Origin: CADDYT01 sp035294125 | Lineage (GTDB): Bacteria > Chloroflexota > Ktedonobacteria > Ktedonobacterales > Ktedonobacteraceae | Assembly (NCBI GenBank): GCA_035294125.1 | Contig: DATGLM010000049.1 | Coordinates: 297,842-361,841, forward strand | Length of the DNA stretch: 64,000 bases | Reading direction: 5' to 3' | Shown here: in pieces, positions 56,332 to 64,000 of the stretch | Position numbering within the stretch: the stretch's first letter is position 1 | Layout of the letters: each line of letters opens with the position of its first letter | Position numbers and translations under genes: made by a program | Notes under the pieces: generated by a model | Seen by the model: only the letters and a program-made list of their open reading frames with translations | Database searches by the model: none | What the model was told of the DNA's origin: nothing

Positions 56332-57243
56332 CTGGCTCAAATCAGCGTTGCCGCCGCACACCACGATGCCTACGTGCTCGCCCGCAGCGGGCCGGTATGC
56401 GCCGCTGAGAAGCGCGGCGGCGGCGGTTGCGCCTCCTGGCTCCGCTACGATGCGCAGGTCGTTCCAGAGCGCGCGCTGGGCGGTACGGATGCCTTCGTCG
56501 CTGACCAGGACAACGCGCTCCACGTATTGCTGCGCCAGCGAGAAAGCTAACCCTCCTGCGCGTCGCGCGCCTAACGAATCGACGGCCACGCCGCCTACCT
56601 CGACATCGATGGGCTTCCCGGCTTTGAGCGCGCTTGCTAGCGTGGACGCGCTTTCCGGCTCGACGCCGATGACGCGCACCTCACCCGCGAACCATGCTGC
56701 CACGCCCCCGATCAGGCCGCCGCCGCCTACCGCGAGCAAAACGGTATCCAGCTCTGGCACCTGTCGCGCAAACTCGCAGCCCAGTGTCCCCTGCCCTGCC
56801 ACAACTTCCGGCTGGTCGTAGGCATGGACGACCAGCGCGCCCGTTTCTGCCGCTCGCGTCTGGCTCGCCAGCAGCGCCCCGGCATAGTTGGCTCCAACGA
56901 TGGTCACATCTGCGCCATAGTCACGCAGTCGCTGCACCTTGACAGCAGAGCAAACTTCCGGCACGAAAATCTCCGCCCGATAGCCCAGTTGCCGCGCCAC
57001 ATAGGCCACTGCCACGCCATGATTGCCGCCAGAGGCCGCGATTACGCCCGCCGGTGGCACTGTATTGCTCAGAATGCGGTTGAAGGCCCCGCGCGGCTTG
57101 AAGGAACCGGTATGTTGAAGCTGCTCAAGCTTGAGCGTCACATGGGCATCGCTTCCCCAGAAGCCCGGTTCTAGATGTGCCACCGGCGTCTCTCGCACAT
57201 AGCCAGCTATCCGTCTGCTGGCCGCTTCAATCTCAGAACGCAT
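56323..57243 (-). CDS. PLP-dependent serine/threonine ammonia-lyase-like enzyme
   Basis: 306 residues of PLP fold type II. Lys in TGSFKPRGA binds PLP; ASGGNHGVAVAY binds substrate carboxylate; GGGGLIGG holds the cofactor phosphate; VVCGGNADLS is the C-terminal cofactor contact. Similar to threonine/serine dehydratase and to serine racemase. No regulatory ACT domain, so it is of the catabolic type. Start MRSEIEA at 57243 is the first ATG; the frame extends to a GTG at 57279. It is divergent from the GNAT gene. Confidence 0.87.
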   Translation of the reverse strand: MRSEIEAASRRIAGYVRETPVAHLEPGFWGSDAHVTLKLEQLQHTGSFKPRGAFNRILSNTVPPAGVIAASGGNHGVAVAYVARQLGYRAEIFVPEVCSAVKVQRLRDYGADVTIVGANYAGALLASQTRAAETGALVVHAYDQPEVVAGQGTLGCEFARQVPELDTVLLAVGGGGLIGGVAAWFAGEVRVIGVEPESASTLASALKAGKPIDVEVGGVAVDSLGARRAGGLAFSLAQQYVERVVLVSDEGIRTAQRALWNDLRIVAEPGGATAAAALLSGAYRPAAGEHVGIVVCGGNADLSQLC

Positions 57244-57340
57244 GTTGATAACTCGCTTTCTTGCTACTTTACTGGTCACTTATTATGGGTACCAGATGGC
57301 TTCCTGTCAAGGAACAGGATACAAAACAGAAAGGATCGTC

Positions 57341-58023
57341 GTGGAATCAACCACACGAGCATGGCTTCGTTTGCATATCGAGGCTGTCTGGGGGTACGGC
57401 TTCCTGCCATTACGCAGAACACGATTGAACTTCTGCGCGAGGGGGTGCAGCCGCCCTGGAAACTGTATGTCGCCGAGATGGCCGGGGAGCAGGTGGCTAT
57501 CTGGCGACCCGATGTCCCGGCGTCTGAGCGTGAAGCCCTGTTAGCCCCTGCGGGGGAAGCACTCGCAATTCCTCAGACCGGACACGTCGCTCCGCATATC
57601 CATCGAGAGGTCGTTCTTCAGCAAGTAGCATCTCCGGCCATAAGTATTGAGGCTGCTCAACACATTGCGCGCCTTCTTACCCCGGGTGACCGGACACTGG
57701 TGGACATCTTCGCGCCTGGGGAGGTCGAATATTACTTCCATCCAGACCGGCGCCCGCTCGTTGGCGTCATTGTTGAAGGACGTTTGCTCAGTCTTGCCCA
57801 TAGCTCGCGCCGCACGGTCCGCGCATGTGAACTGGGCATCGATACGCTGCCAGAGGCGCGCCGTAAAGGCTATGCGCTCGCCGCGACTCTGCTGTGGGCG
57901 ACCGCAGTCACTCAGGAAGGTCTTGTCGCGTTCTACAGTGCGTCGGTAGAGAACGTCCCTTCCCTTGCACTGGCAGCGGCGGCTGGGTATCGCGTTTTCG
58001 CGCAAGCGGTTATGATTGAATGA
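57341..58023 (+). pseudogene. GNAT acetyltransferase gene with probable frameshift in a G5 run
   Basis: The 3' frame (57361-58023 region) encodes a GNAT-like C-terminus (GVRLPAITQNTIELLREG, TLPEARRKGYALAATLLWATAV). A GTG at 57341 with AAAGGA five bases upstream begins in another frame with VESTTRAWLRLHIEAVWG, which joins smoothly to VRLPAITQNT if one G is added to the GGGGG run at 57390-57394. The gene is thus either broken, phase-variable at this run, or has a sequencing/assembly error. Without the shift the ATG at 57361 would give a 220-residue protein lacking its first 15 or so residues. Acetyl-acceptor unknown. Confidence 0.6.
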
Positions 58024-58048
58024 GAAAAGGAAACTGGAAAGGCAGGAT

Positions 58049-58702
58049 TTAATCAGCGAGTTCCTGCACGTCTGTGTGAATTATCAGCAGGAGGCCGCTT
58101 TGCAGGGAGACTTCTGCATAGTCAGAGGTGAGGACGTTGCTGACGCCGCGTGGTTTGCCGAAGCGGAGGGTTTCGTTGCGCAAGGGATAGTAGAGGTTGG
58201 TGCTGCAGATGCCGCTAGCCTCGGCTGTGAGCGGGATGAGCGAAAGAAGATCGCCACTGTGGCCGTTGATTGCGCTGCTGCCGGAACCGCGCAGCAGCCA
58301 GCAGGTAGACGGGCCATCAACGATGCGCAGAGCGGGCGACTCGAAACCTGCCAGCAGCATGACGTTCGCTATCGTGTGATCGAAGCGCGACCCGCCCAGC
58401 GCGCCGAGAATGGTGATGGTAGTAGCCCCGCACTCGATAGCGGTCTGAACGGCAAGTTCGGTATCGGTCTCGTCCTTCTCAGCGGCAACGCGAATGATCT
58501 GACTTCCCCGTGCCTCTAGCTGATGCAGGGGCAGCGCCTCCAGCGAGTCGAAATCGCCAACGACGATAGAGGGGACATGGCCGAGTTGCAACGCGGTCGC
58601 TGCCCCTCTATCGGCTGCAATAATCATATCCGCGCTTTCCAGCGCCTGCGCAACGGCTTTACCAGGCCGTACCGTGCCACCCGCAAAGATGATGACGTGC
58701 AT
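58049..58702 (-). CDS. Thiamine pyrophosphokinase
   Basis: 217 residues from MHVIIFAGG. It transfers pyrophosphate from ATP to thiamine. Family marks: ADRGAATALQLGHVPSIVVGDFDSL (DxD metal motif), EKDETDTELAVQTA, LGALGGSRFDHTIANVMLL, and the C-terminal beta-sandwich with GLSNxx-type RGVSNVL. The ATG at 58702 has CAGGGAG upstream; the longer frame crosses a hairpin and is not coding. Convergent with the GNAT gene. Confidence 0.9.
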   Translation of the reverse strand: MHVIIFAGGTVRPGKAVAQALESADMIIAADRGAATALQLGHVPSIVVGDFDSLEALPLHQLEARGSQIIRVAAEKDETDTELAVQTAIECGATTITILGALGGSRFDHTIANVMLLAGFESPALRIVDGPSTCWLLRGSGSSAINGHSGDLLSLIPLTAEASGICSTNLYYPLRNETLRFGKPRGVSNVLTSDYAEVSLQSGLLLIIHTDVQELAD

Positions 58703-58735
58703 GAAGCTCCCTGTGTTCTTTACTCCTGAACCTGT

Positions 58736-58795
58736 GATATCAGGGAATGCCATGCTCAGCGCTTGCAAACTCATAGCATGGCATTCCCTGATATC
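58736..58795. terminator. 21-bp perfect inverted repeat downstream of acyl-CoA ligase
   Basis: Arms 58736-58756 and 58775-58795 are exact complements (arm GATATCAGGGAATGCCATGC). It lies between the stop of the ligase (58806) and the thiamine pyrophosphokinase start on the same strand, so it should uncouple them. Confidence 0.7.
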
Positions 58796-58805
58796 TTTCT
58801 CTGTA

Positions 58806-60557
58806 TCACGCGGTTTTGATCTGCGCGGCATCTTCGAGGCCCAGGGCTTTGATGGCCTGTTCGCGCAGGATGAATTTTTGCACTTTGCCGCTGCCCGTCA
58901 TGGGATAGGAGTCGACGAACTGGAAGTAGCGCGGAATCTTCTGGCGACTGATCTGGCCGTTGCAGTACCCGCGTAGCTCCTCCTCTGTCAACTGCTCGCC
59001 TGCTTTCGGGATGATGACAGCCAGCAGTTCCTCGCCGAAGAATTTGTCGGGCACGCCCAGCACCTGCACGTCGGCCACTTTGGGATGGCGAATCAGGAAC
59101 TCCTCGATCTCGCGCGGGAAGAGATTTTCGCCTCCGCGAATGACCATCTCTTTGAGACGGCCCACGATATTGATGTAGCCATTCTTATCCATCGTGGCAA
59201 GGTCGCCGGTATGCAGCCAGCCCCCGGTATCGATAGCTTCCGCCGTTCGCTCCGGCATGTTATAGTAGCCGGACATGACGATGGCACCGCGACAGCAGAT
59301 TTCCCCGCGCTCGCCAACGGGAACCGTCTCGCCCGTGGCCGGATTGATGATCTTGATATCGGTATAGGGCAGGGCTTTGCCGACTGTAGCGGCCTTAAGC
59401 TCGAAGGGGTCGGCGGGCAGGGTGACGGTCATCGCGCCGGTATTTTCCGTCTGACCGAAGGCGATGATGACATCGGCCCCGATGCGGTTCTTGACCTCTT
59501 CCATCAAGGCAACCGGAACGGGCGCGCCCGCGCAACTGATCTGCTCGAGTGACGAGAGGTCGTACTTCTCGAAGTCGGGATGGTGCAGGATCGCCATGAG
59601 CATACTGGGCACGCCGCCCGTGTAGGTGCAGCGCTCGCTACTGATGATCTGCATGGCCTTGAGAGGGTCGAAGCCGAGTAGAGGATAGATGGTGCCGCCG
59701 GAAATGAGGGCGATGAGGGTAAAGCCCACGCAGCCGAAAACATGGAAGAATGGCACGAGCACGCAGCCCCGAAAATCCTCCTCAGCCTTGCCCTGTTTCT
59801 TTGAAAAGTATGCCTGATTGAGCAGGTTGCGGTGGCTCAGTACTGCCCCCTTGGGGAAGCCGGTGGTGCCGGAGGTATAGAGAATCATGGCTGGGTCGTC
59901 GGGCCTGACAGAGGCCTGGCGCCCGGCAAGAATCTCGTCGCTGATGGCTGCGCCTCCCGCGACCATCTCGCGGAAGAGCGCGGGTCGCCAGTCGCCTTGC
60001 TCAAGATCGGTGGGCGGCGAACCGAGCAGGCAGACGTAACGCAGCAGGGGCAGACGCCCGCCTTCTTCGCCGCTCACTTCTCCCGCTTTGCCGCCAGCCG
60101 TGGTCATGGCGCGCATAGTAGCCAGACAGTTGTGGTCGCGTATCTGCGCCATCATGAACAATGCCCGCACATCGCCCTGCTTGAGGATGTATTCGACCTC
60201 GGCAGCGCGCAGTACAGGGTTGATGGTGACCAGCACCAGGCCGATTTTCGCGGCAGCAAGCTGGAGCAGTGGCCATTCAGGCACGTTTGCTGCCCATACT
60301 GCTATGTGGTCGCCCTTGTTCAGGCCGAGGGCCATCAGCCCCTTCGCGACCGCGTTGACCCGCGCCCGGTACTCGGCATAGCTCCAGCGAATGTTGAGCG
60401 CGTCGCCAAATTCGGGGTAGCCGGTATAGACGACGGCTTCCCGTGTGGGTGTTTCGGTAGCCTGCTGATCTAAGCGGTCACCAATAGTCGTTTCAAGCAG
60501 TGGCTCGTCAGAGGTCTCGGCCTGCCAGTACGACAGACCATCGTTGGTCATGCCCAT
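58806..60557 (-). CDS. AMP-dependent acyl-CoA synthetase (FadD-like)
   Basis: 583 residues of the ANL superfamily. A3 motif ILYTSGTTGFPKG, A5 AFGQTENTGAMT, A7 GWLHTGDLATMDKNGYINIVGR, A8 KEMVIRGGENLFPREIEEFL and the catalytic Lys near the end (MTGSGKVQKFILREQ). It activates a carboxylic acid, most likely a medium/long-chain fatty acid, to its CoA ester. It fits with the glyoxylate shunt genes for growth on fatty acids. GAGGAGAGAG precedes the ATG. Chain-length preference cannot be read from the sequence. Confidence 0.93.
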   Translation of the reverse strand: MGMTNDGLSYWQAETSDEPLLETTIGDRLDQQATETPTREAVVYTGYPEFGDALNIRWSYAEYRARVNAVAKGLMALGLNKGDHIAVWAANVPEWPLLQLAAAKIGLVLVTINPVLRAAEVEYILKQGDVRALFMMAQIRDHNCLATMRAMTTAGGKAGEVSGEEGGRLPLLRYVCLLGSPPTDLEQGDWRPALFREMVAGGAAISDEILAGRQASVRPDDPAMILYTSGTTGFPKGAVLSHRNLLNQAYFSKKQGKAEEDFRGCVLVPFFHVFGCVGFTLIALISGGTIYPLLGFDPLKAMQIISSERCTYTGGVPSMLMAILHHPDFEKYDLSSLEQISCAGAPVPVALMEEVKNRIGADVIIAFGQTENTGAMTVTLPADPFELKAATVGKALPYTDIKIINPATGETVPVGERGEICCRGAIVMSGYYNMPERTAEAIDTGGWLHTGDLATMDKNGYINIVGRLKEMVIRGGENLFPREIEEFLIRHPKVADVQVLGVPDKFFGEELLAVIIPKAGEQLTEEELRGYCNGQISRQKIPRYFQFVDSYPMTGSGKVQKFILREQAIKALGLEDAAQIKTA

Positions 60558-60685
60558 TTCTCTCTCCTCACGGGATGGTTGCAGACAAATACATTTACCT
60601 CATAAAAAACTATGAGTAGTATAACACATCAGAAATGCGTCATTCAGGTCTCACGCAGCCTATACGAGGAAATGGTTGACGGAGA

Positions 60686-60913
60686 TTACTCCAATGCCTG
60701 TTCGATGCGTTGCAGCACCTGCTCGATGACGGGACAGCGCCGCTCACTAACCATCCGCTGCAACTCGCGCATGGAGCCATCTTTATCCAGCAGCACTCGT
60801 GCCTGCCGGAAGTTGGGAATGATCCAGAGCGCCCGGTCTGGCTGCTTGAGTTCTTGCTGGATACCTTCGAGCGTTTTCAGTGCAATGCTGACAAGGTGTC
60901 CATCACGATACAT
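60686..60913 (-). CDS. Hypothetical fragment, 75 aa or longer without start
   Basis: The frame from the ATG (MYRDGHLVSIALKTLEGIQQ) has protein-like character, and the same frame stays open upstream to about 61070 (…YSVVDIACFVLDSYRPRRTRF…) without a plausible start codon or ribosome site. This suggests the remains of a longer gene whose 5' end is lost. No family recognised. The region 60558-61130 contains nothing else I can support. Confidence 0.4.
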   Translation of the reverse strand: MYRDGHLVSIALKTLEGIQQELKQPDRALWIIPNFRQARVLLDKDGSMRELQRMVSERRCPVIEQVLQRIEQALE

Positions 60914-61130
60914 GAACCGCGTGCGCCGTGGGCGATATGAGTCCAGGACGAAGCAGGCGATATCTACAACGCTGTAAGGCGTTGCCTCGCCCCGCGCATG
61001 ACTTCCCCATCCTTCCCCGCAAAGGACGGAGAACCTCTCACTGAAGCGGGTCGGGTATGTGCGTATTGTTCACATGTTGCCGTGCAATTGTTCTTCTGCC
61101 TGCCGAAAACGCCGGTACTTCGCTACAGCC

Positions 61131-61161
61131 TTGACGAGTAAATCGTAGAGTATGCTATGAT
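61131..61161 (+). promoter_or_regulatory. Promoter of the DprE1/DprE2-like operon
   Basis: TTGACG (61131-61136), 19-base spacer ending TGC, TATGAT (61156-61161): a -35 with extended -10. Leader of about 44 bases before the ATG at 61212. Confidence 0.5.
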
Positions 61162-61211
61162 AGTATGGCAATAATGGTACTCTATTGGATGGTGGTAAAA
61201 GGTCAGAAAAA

Positions 61212-62591
61212 ATGACATCATCTAAAAACGTGCGATCCTGGGGGCGCTATCCGCAGGTTGCGCCCGCGCGGGTGGTGCCCGTATACTGGCGGCACGAGGT
61301 GCCGAACCTGGCAAGCTTCGGGGCGCCGGTGCTGCCATATGCGTATGGGCGTAGTTACGGGGATAGCTGCCTGAACGAGGGCGGCGTGGTGCTGGATGTG
61401 AGTCACCTGCGTCGCCTGCTGGCCTTTGACGAGCGCGAGGGGCTGCTGCGCTGCGAGGCGGGGGTCTCGCTGGCGGAGATCTTAGCGGTGATGGTGCCGC
61501 GCGGCTGGTTTTTGCCGGTGACGCCGGGGACGAAGTATGTCTCGGTCGGCGGGGCGATTGCCAGCGATATTCATGGCAAGAATCATCATAGAGCGGGAAC
61601 GTTTGGCTGCCATGTGACCTGTTTTGAACTGCTGCGCTCCAGCGGCGAGAGATTGCTCTGCTCCCCGACCGAGAATAGCGAACTTTTCCGCGCTACCATC
61701 GGCGGGCTGGGCCTGACGGGGGTGATTCTGTGGGCGGAGTTCCGGCTCAAGCCTATCGCGAACCCGTTGATTGAGATGGAGCGCATCCGCTTCGCCTCGC
61801 TTGAGGAGTTTCTGGAGCTTTCGGAGCAGTCCGACCGCGATTATGAATATACCGTCTCCTGGGTGGATTGCCTGATCGGAGGCAAGGATTCCTGCCGGGG
61901 CATTTTTATGCGCGGCAACCACGCGCCTGCGACTGCGCGAACAGTAAAGCAGCGTACCAGGCTGCCTCTAAGCGTGCCGCTTGACCTGCCCGCGCTGGCG
62001 CTCAATGCGTTTACAGTGAAAGCGTTCAACGCGCTGTATTATCGCTCTCAGGTGAACCGCGCGGTGCGCAAGGTTGTGCATTACGACCCGTTTTTTTACC
62101 CGCTGGACTCGATTAAGGACTGGAACCGGCTCTACGGGCGGCGCGGCTTCTTGCAATATCAGTGCGTGGTGCCGTTCGAGGGAGGCCGCGAGTCTATGCG
62201 CGAACTGCTGGAACGCATTCGCCGTTCGGGGCAGGGGTCGTTTTTGACGGTGCTGAAAACGTTTGGGGATGTGCCTTCGCCGGGCCTGCTCTCGTTCCCT
62301 CGTCCCGGTCTCACGCTCGCGCTGGACTTTGCCTATCATGGACGCGAAACGCTGCAATTGCTGGACGAGCTGGATGCGATTGTGCGACAGAGCGGCGGCG
62401 CGGTCTACCCGGCGAAGGATGCGCGCATGTCGGCGCAGTCGTTTCAGGCGTATTTCCCGCGCTGGCGGGAATTTGCTCGCTATAAAGACCCGCAATTCTC
62501 GTCCAGCTTCTGGCGACGGGTCACTACTGAGAATGGTGAAGAAGAGTATGAAGATGTTGCTACTGGGAGCGACCTCAGCCATCGGGCATGA
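61212..62591 (+). CDS. DprE1-like FAD-dependent oxidoreductase
   Basis: 459 residues. VAO-type FAD domain: YAYGRSYGDSCLN and the DprE1 hallmark GGAIASDIHGKNHHRAGTFG, the His-containing FAD loop of decaprenylphosphoryl-ribose oxidase; then GLGLTGVI and PGLTLALDFAYHG. With DprE2 it epimerises a polyprenyl-phospho-ribose to arabinose via the 2-keto form. The Cys targeted by benzothiazinones (in VLKxFG...) is not obvious here (VLKTFGDV). Start at 61212 after AAAAGG; the ATG at 61185 is alternative. It overlaps the DprE2-like gene by 44 bases. Confidence 0.85.
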   Translation: MTSSKNVRSWGRYPQVAPARVVPVYWRHEVPNLASFGAPVLPYAYGRSYGDSCLNEGGVVLDVSHLRRLLAFDEREGLLRCEAGVSLAEILAVMVPRGWFLPVTPGTKYVSVGGAIASDIHGKNHHRAGTFGCHVTCFELLRSSGERLLCSPTENSELFRATIGGLGLTGVILWAEFRLKPIANPLIEMERIRFASLEEFLELSEQSDRDYEYTVSWVDCLIGGKDSCRGIFMRGNHAPATARTVKQRTRLPLSVPLDLPALALNAFTVKAFNALYYRSQVNRAVRKVVHYDPFFYPLDSIKDWNRLYGRRGFLQYQCVVPFEGGRESMRELLERIRRSGQGSFLTVLKTFGDVPSPGLLSFPRPGLTLALDFAYHGRETLQLLDELDAIVRQSGGAVYPAKDARMSAQSFQAYFPRWREFARYKDPQFSSSFWRRVTTENGEEEYEDVATGSDLSHRA

Positions 62592-63282
62592 GGCTGCGCA
62601 GTGTTTCGCGAGCGAGGGTGCGGAGTTTTTTCTGGTAGGGCGCACGCCGGAGAAGCTGGATGCTGTCGCGCAAGACCTGAGAGTGCGCGGGGCAAAGCGC
62701 GTGGAGATCTGCCAGTTCGACCTCAACGACCTGGCACGGCATCAGGAATTGATCGAGCATGCCATTGCCACATTGGATGGGCTGGATACCGTGTTGATCT
62801 CGCATGGCACACTGGGCAACCAGCAGAAGAGCGAGCAGAGCGTCGAGGAGACGCTGAAGGAGTTCACCACCAACTGCACCAGTGTCATCTCGCTGCTGAC
62901 GATCCTGGGGAACTATTTTGAGCAGCAGCGCCACGGCTGCATTGCCGTGATAACTTCGGTGGCAGGTGATCGCGGGCGGCGCAGCAATTACGTGTATGGC
63001 ACGACGAAAGGGGCTGTCAGCCTCTTTTTGCAGGGCCTGCGCAGTCGCCTGTACAAGGCGGGCGTCTCCGTTGTGACCATCAAGCCGGGGCTGGTGGATA
63101 CGCCAATGACGGCGGCGCTCAAAAAGGGGCCGCTTTTCGCCAGCCCGCGCATAGTTGGCGAGGGCATCTACCGCGCTATCAAGCAGGGCAAAGAGGTAGT
63201 CTATCTGCCCTGGTACTGGCGCTATATCATGCTGGTCGTCAAAGCCTTGCCGGAGAAAGTATTCAAGCGGCTGGCAGTCTGA
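62548..63282 (+). CDS. DprE2-like short-chain reductase
   Basis: 244 residues. SDR cofactor motif GATSAIGHEAA (residues 6-16), SHGTLG in place of NNAG, ITSVAGDRGRRSNYVYGTTKGAV with Ser, Tyr and Lys, and the C-terminal membrane-proximal helix YWRYIMLVVKALPEKVFKRL, as in DprE2. It reduces the keto sugar made by the upstream oxidase. The ATG at 62548 lies inside the upstream gene (GAAGAAGAG upstream), giving translational coupling; 62533 is alternative. Confidence 0.85.
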   Translation: MKMLLLGATSAIGHEAAQCFASEGAEFFLVGRTPEKLDAVAQDLRVRGAKRVEICQFDLNDLARHQELIEHAIATLDGLDTVLISHGTLGNQQKSEQSVEETLKEFTTNCTSVISLLTILGNYFEQQRHGCIAVITSVAGDRGRRSNYVYGTTKGAVSLFLQGLRSRLYKAGVSVVTIKPGLVDTPMTAALKKGPLFASPRIVGEGIYRAIKQGKEVVYLPWYWRYIMLVVKALPEKVFKRLAV

Positions 63283-63347
63283 GCCTGTATGCATTTAGCA
63301 TCTGCGCCGTAAGCCCCCTGCCTTCGGGCAAGGGGATAGAAGGCCCC

Positions 63348-63388
63348 CACAGAGCAATAGATACACTTGTAATATCTATTGCTCTGTG
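63348..63388. repeat. Left-end hairpin of IS200/IS605 element with embedded tnpA promoter
   Basis: Arms 63348-63363 and 63373-63388 are 16-base perfect complements. A TTGTAA (63367-63372) in the loop, a 17-base spacer and TATAAT (63390-63395) form a promoter starting near 63402, one base before the tnpA ATG, so the mRNA would be leaderless. A second imperfect hairpin lies at 63315-63335. Exact element ends cannot be set. Confidence 0.6.
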
Positions 63389-63402
63389 GTATAATCTCTT
63401 GT

Positions 63403-63801
63403 ATGAGATATAATGTAAAGATAAGCAACAATGTAGCGTACAACTGCCATTATCATGTGGTGTTTTGTCCGAAGTATCGCCGTAAGGTACTTGTACCGCC
63501 CATAGATGAACGGCTCAAGACTATCATTCTGGAAACGGTAGAAAAGTGGGGGCAAGAATTAATTGAGATGGAAGTCATGCCCGATCATGTGCATCTCTTG
63601 CTCGGATGTGACCCACAATTCGGTATTCACCGGCTGGTCAAGTATATCAAGGGAACTTCAAGCCGCTATCTCAGGCAGGAGTTTCCACAGTTGAGACGGA
63701 AACTGCCGAGTCTCTGGACAAACAGCTATTTTGTCTGTACGGTAGGGGGCGTGACTCTGGAAACGCTCAAACGCTATGTGGAAGGACAAAAGAACCGATG
63801 A
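63403..63801 (+). mobile_element. tnpA: IS200/IS605-family transposase TnpA (Y1 HUH)
   Basis: 132 residues from MRYNVKISN. It is a single-stranded DNA transposase. HUH motif in MPDHVHLLLG, catalytic Tyr in LKRYVEGQ, and NCHYHVVFCPKYRRKVL at the N-terminus. Full length. The open frame begins at 63379, but that start lies upstream of the promoter, so 63403 is used. Its stop overlaps the tnpB start (ATGA). Confidence 0.95.
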
Positions 63802-64000
63802 GAAAGGCTTTCAAATATCGGCTCTATCCTACATCCAGGCAGGAGCAAATCCTCTTCTGGACACTGGCACGCTGTCGAGAATTGTACAATGCTGGCCTTG
63901 CCGAACGCAAAGAGGCCTATCGTATGGCGGGCAAGTCAATCAGCTACTACGAACAGCAGCGCGATCTGCCTGAGATCAAAAACGTCTTGCGAGAAGAATA
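63798..64000 (+). CDS. tnpB: TnpB (IS605 OrfB) nuclease, 5' part cut by window
   Basis: 67 codons visible: MRKAFKYRLYPTSRQEQIL, then LARCRELYNAGLAERKEAYRM, the typical TnpB N-terminus. TnpB is an RNA-guided endonuclease ancestral to Cas12, associated with element maintenance. The start overlaps the tnpA stop by four bases. The RuvC residues, right end and omega-RNA lie outside the window. Confidence 0.92.
   Translation, partial: MRKAFKYRLYPTSRQEQILFWTLARCRELYNAGLAERKEAYRMAGKSISYYEQQRDLPEIKNVLREE

Noticed and set aside
58703..58831. N-terminal extension of thiamine pyrophosphokinase
   Set aside because: It crosses a terminator hairpin and overlaps the end of the acyl-CoA ligase; the start at 58702 has a ribosome site.

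Overview
The window looks like chromosomal DNA of a Ktedonobacter-like Chloroflexota bacterium: GC-rich, mostly single-copy genes on both strands with good Shine-Dalgarno sites. The taxon is an inference from the gene mix: T-box-controlled thrS, the FliA/WhiG-type sigma with FlgM and CsrA, CGNR and WYL regulators, many sensor kinases, S53 lipoprotein proteases, and DprE1/DprE2-like enzymes. No marker here proves it. The left edge cuts a ClpC-type ATPase and the right edge cuts an IS605-type tnpB.

Layout. 1-13 kb: ClpC end, small membrane and zinc proteins, two histidine kinases, a BKACE-type enzyme, an SDR/double-nitrilase pair and a kinase relic. 13-17 kb: two tandem threonyl-tRNA synthetase genes, each behind its own T-box leader; the second copy has lost the editing domain. 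17-24 kb: malate synthase and isocitrate lyase (glyoxylate shunt), then an unusually long SecA. 24-31 kb: hydrolases, WYL and CGNR regulators, an anti-sigma factor, an F420-type oxidoreductase and two tRNA-Ser genes. 31-34 kb: FliA-type sigma, FlgM-like anti-sigma and CsrA. 34-42 kb: inositol phosphate synthase, then an AlkP-superfamily protein, APS kinase, ATP sulfurylase, heptose kinase, heptose isomerase and a sugar epimerase, which together look like sulfate activation plus nucleotide-heptose supply for a surface glycan. 41-57 kb: MshEN protein, FemX-like ligase, TolB-like propeller, giant M23 protein, alpha-2-macroglobulin-like protein and two tandem S53 proteases, i.e. mostly cell-surface functions. 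57-64 kb: PLP lyase, frameshifted GNAT, thiamine pyrophosphokinase, acyl-CoA ligase, DprE1/DprE2 pair and an IS200/IS605 element.

The most unusual structural feature is a series of about ten long, perfect or near-perfect inverted repeats (10 to 36 bp arms, two of them loopless palindromes of 58 and 64 bp), each of unrelated sequence, mostly at 3' ends of genes. One arm often contains the last codons and stop of the gene. They probably act as terminators, but their perfection and gene-derived arms are notable. Other items of note are the T-box/thrS duplication, an alpha-2-macroglobulin homologue without a visible signal peptide, a double nitrilase whose second domain has lost its catalytic cysteine, and a roughly 190-residue insertion in SecA.
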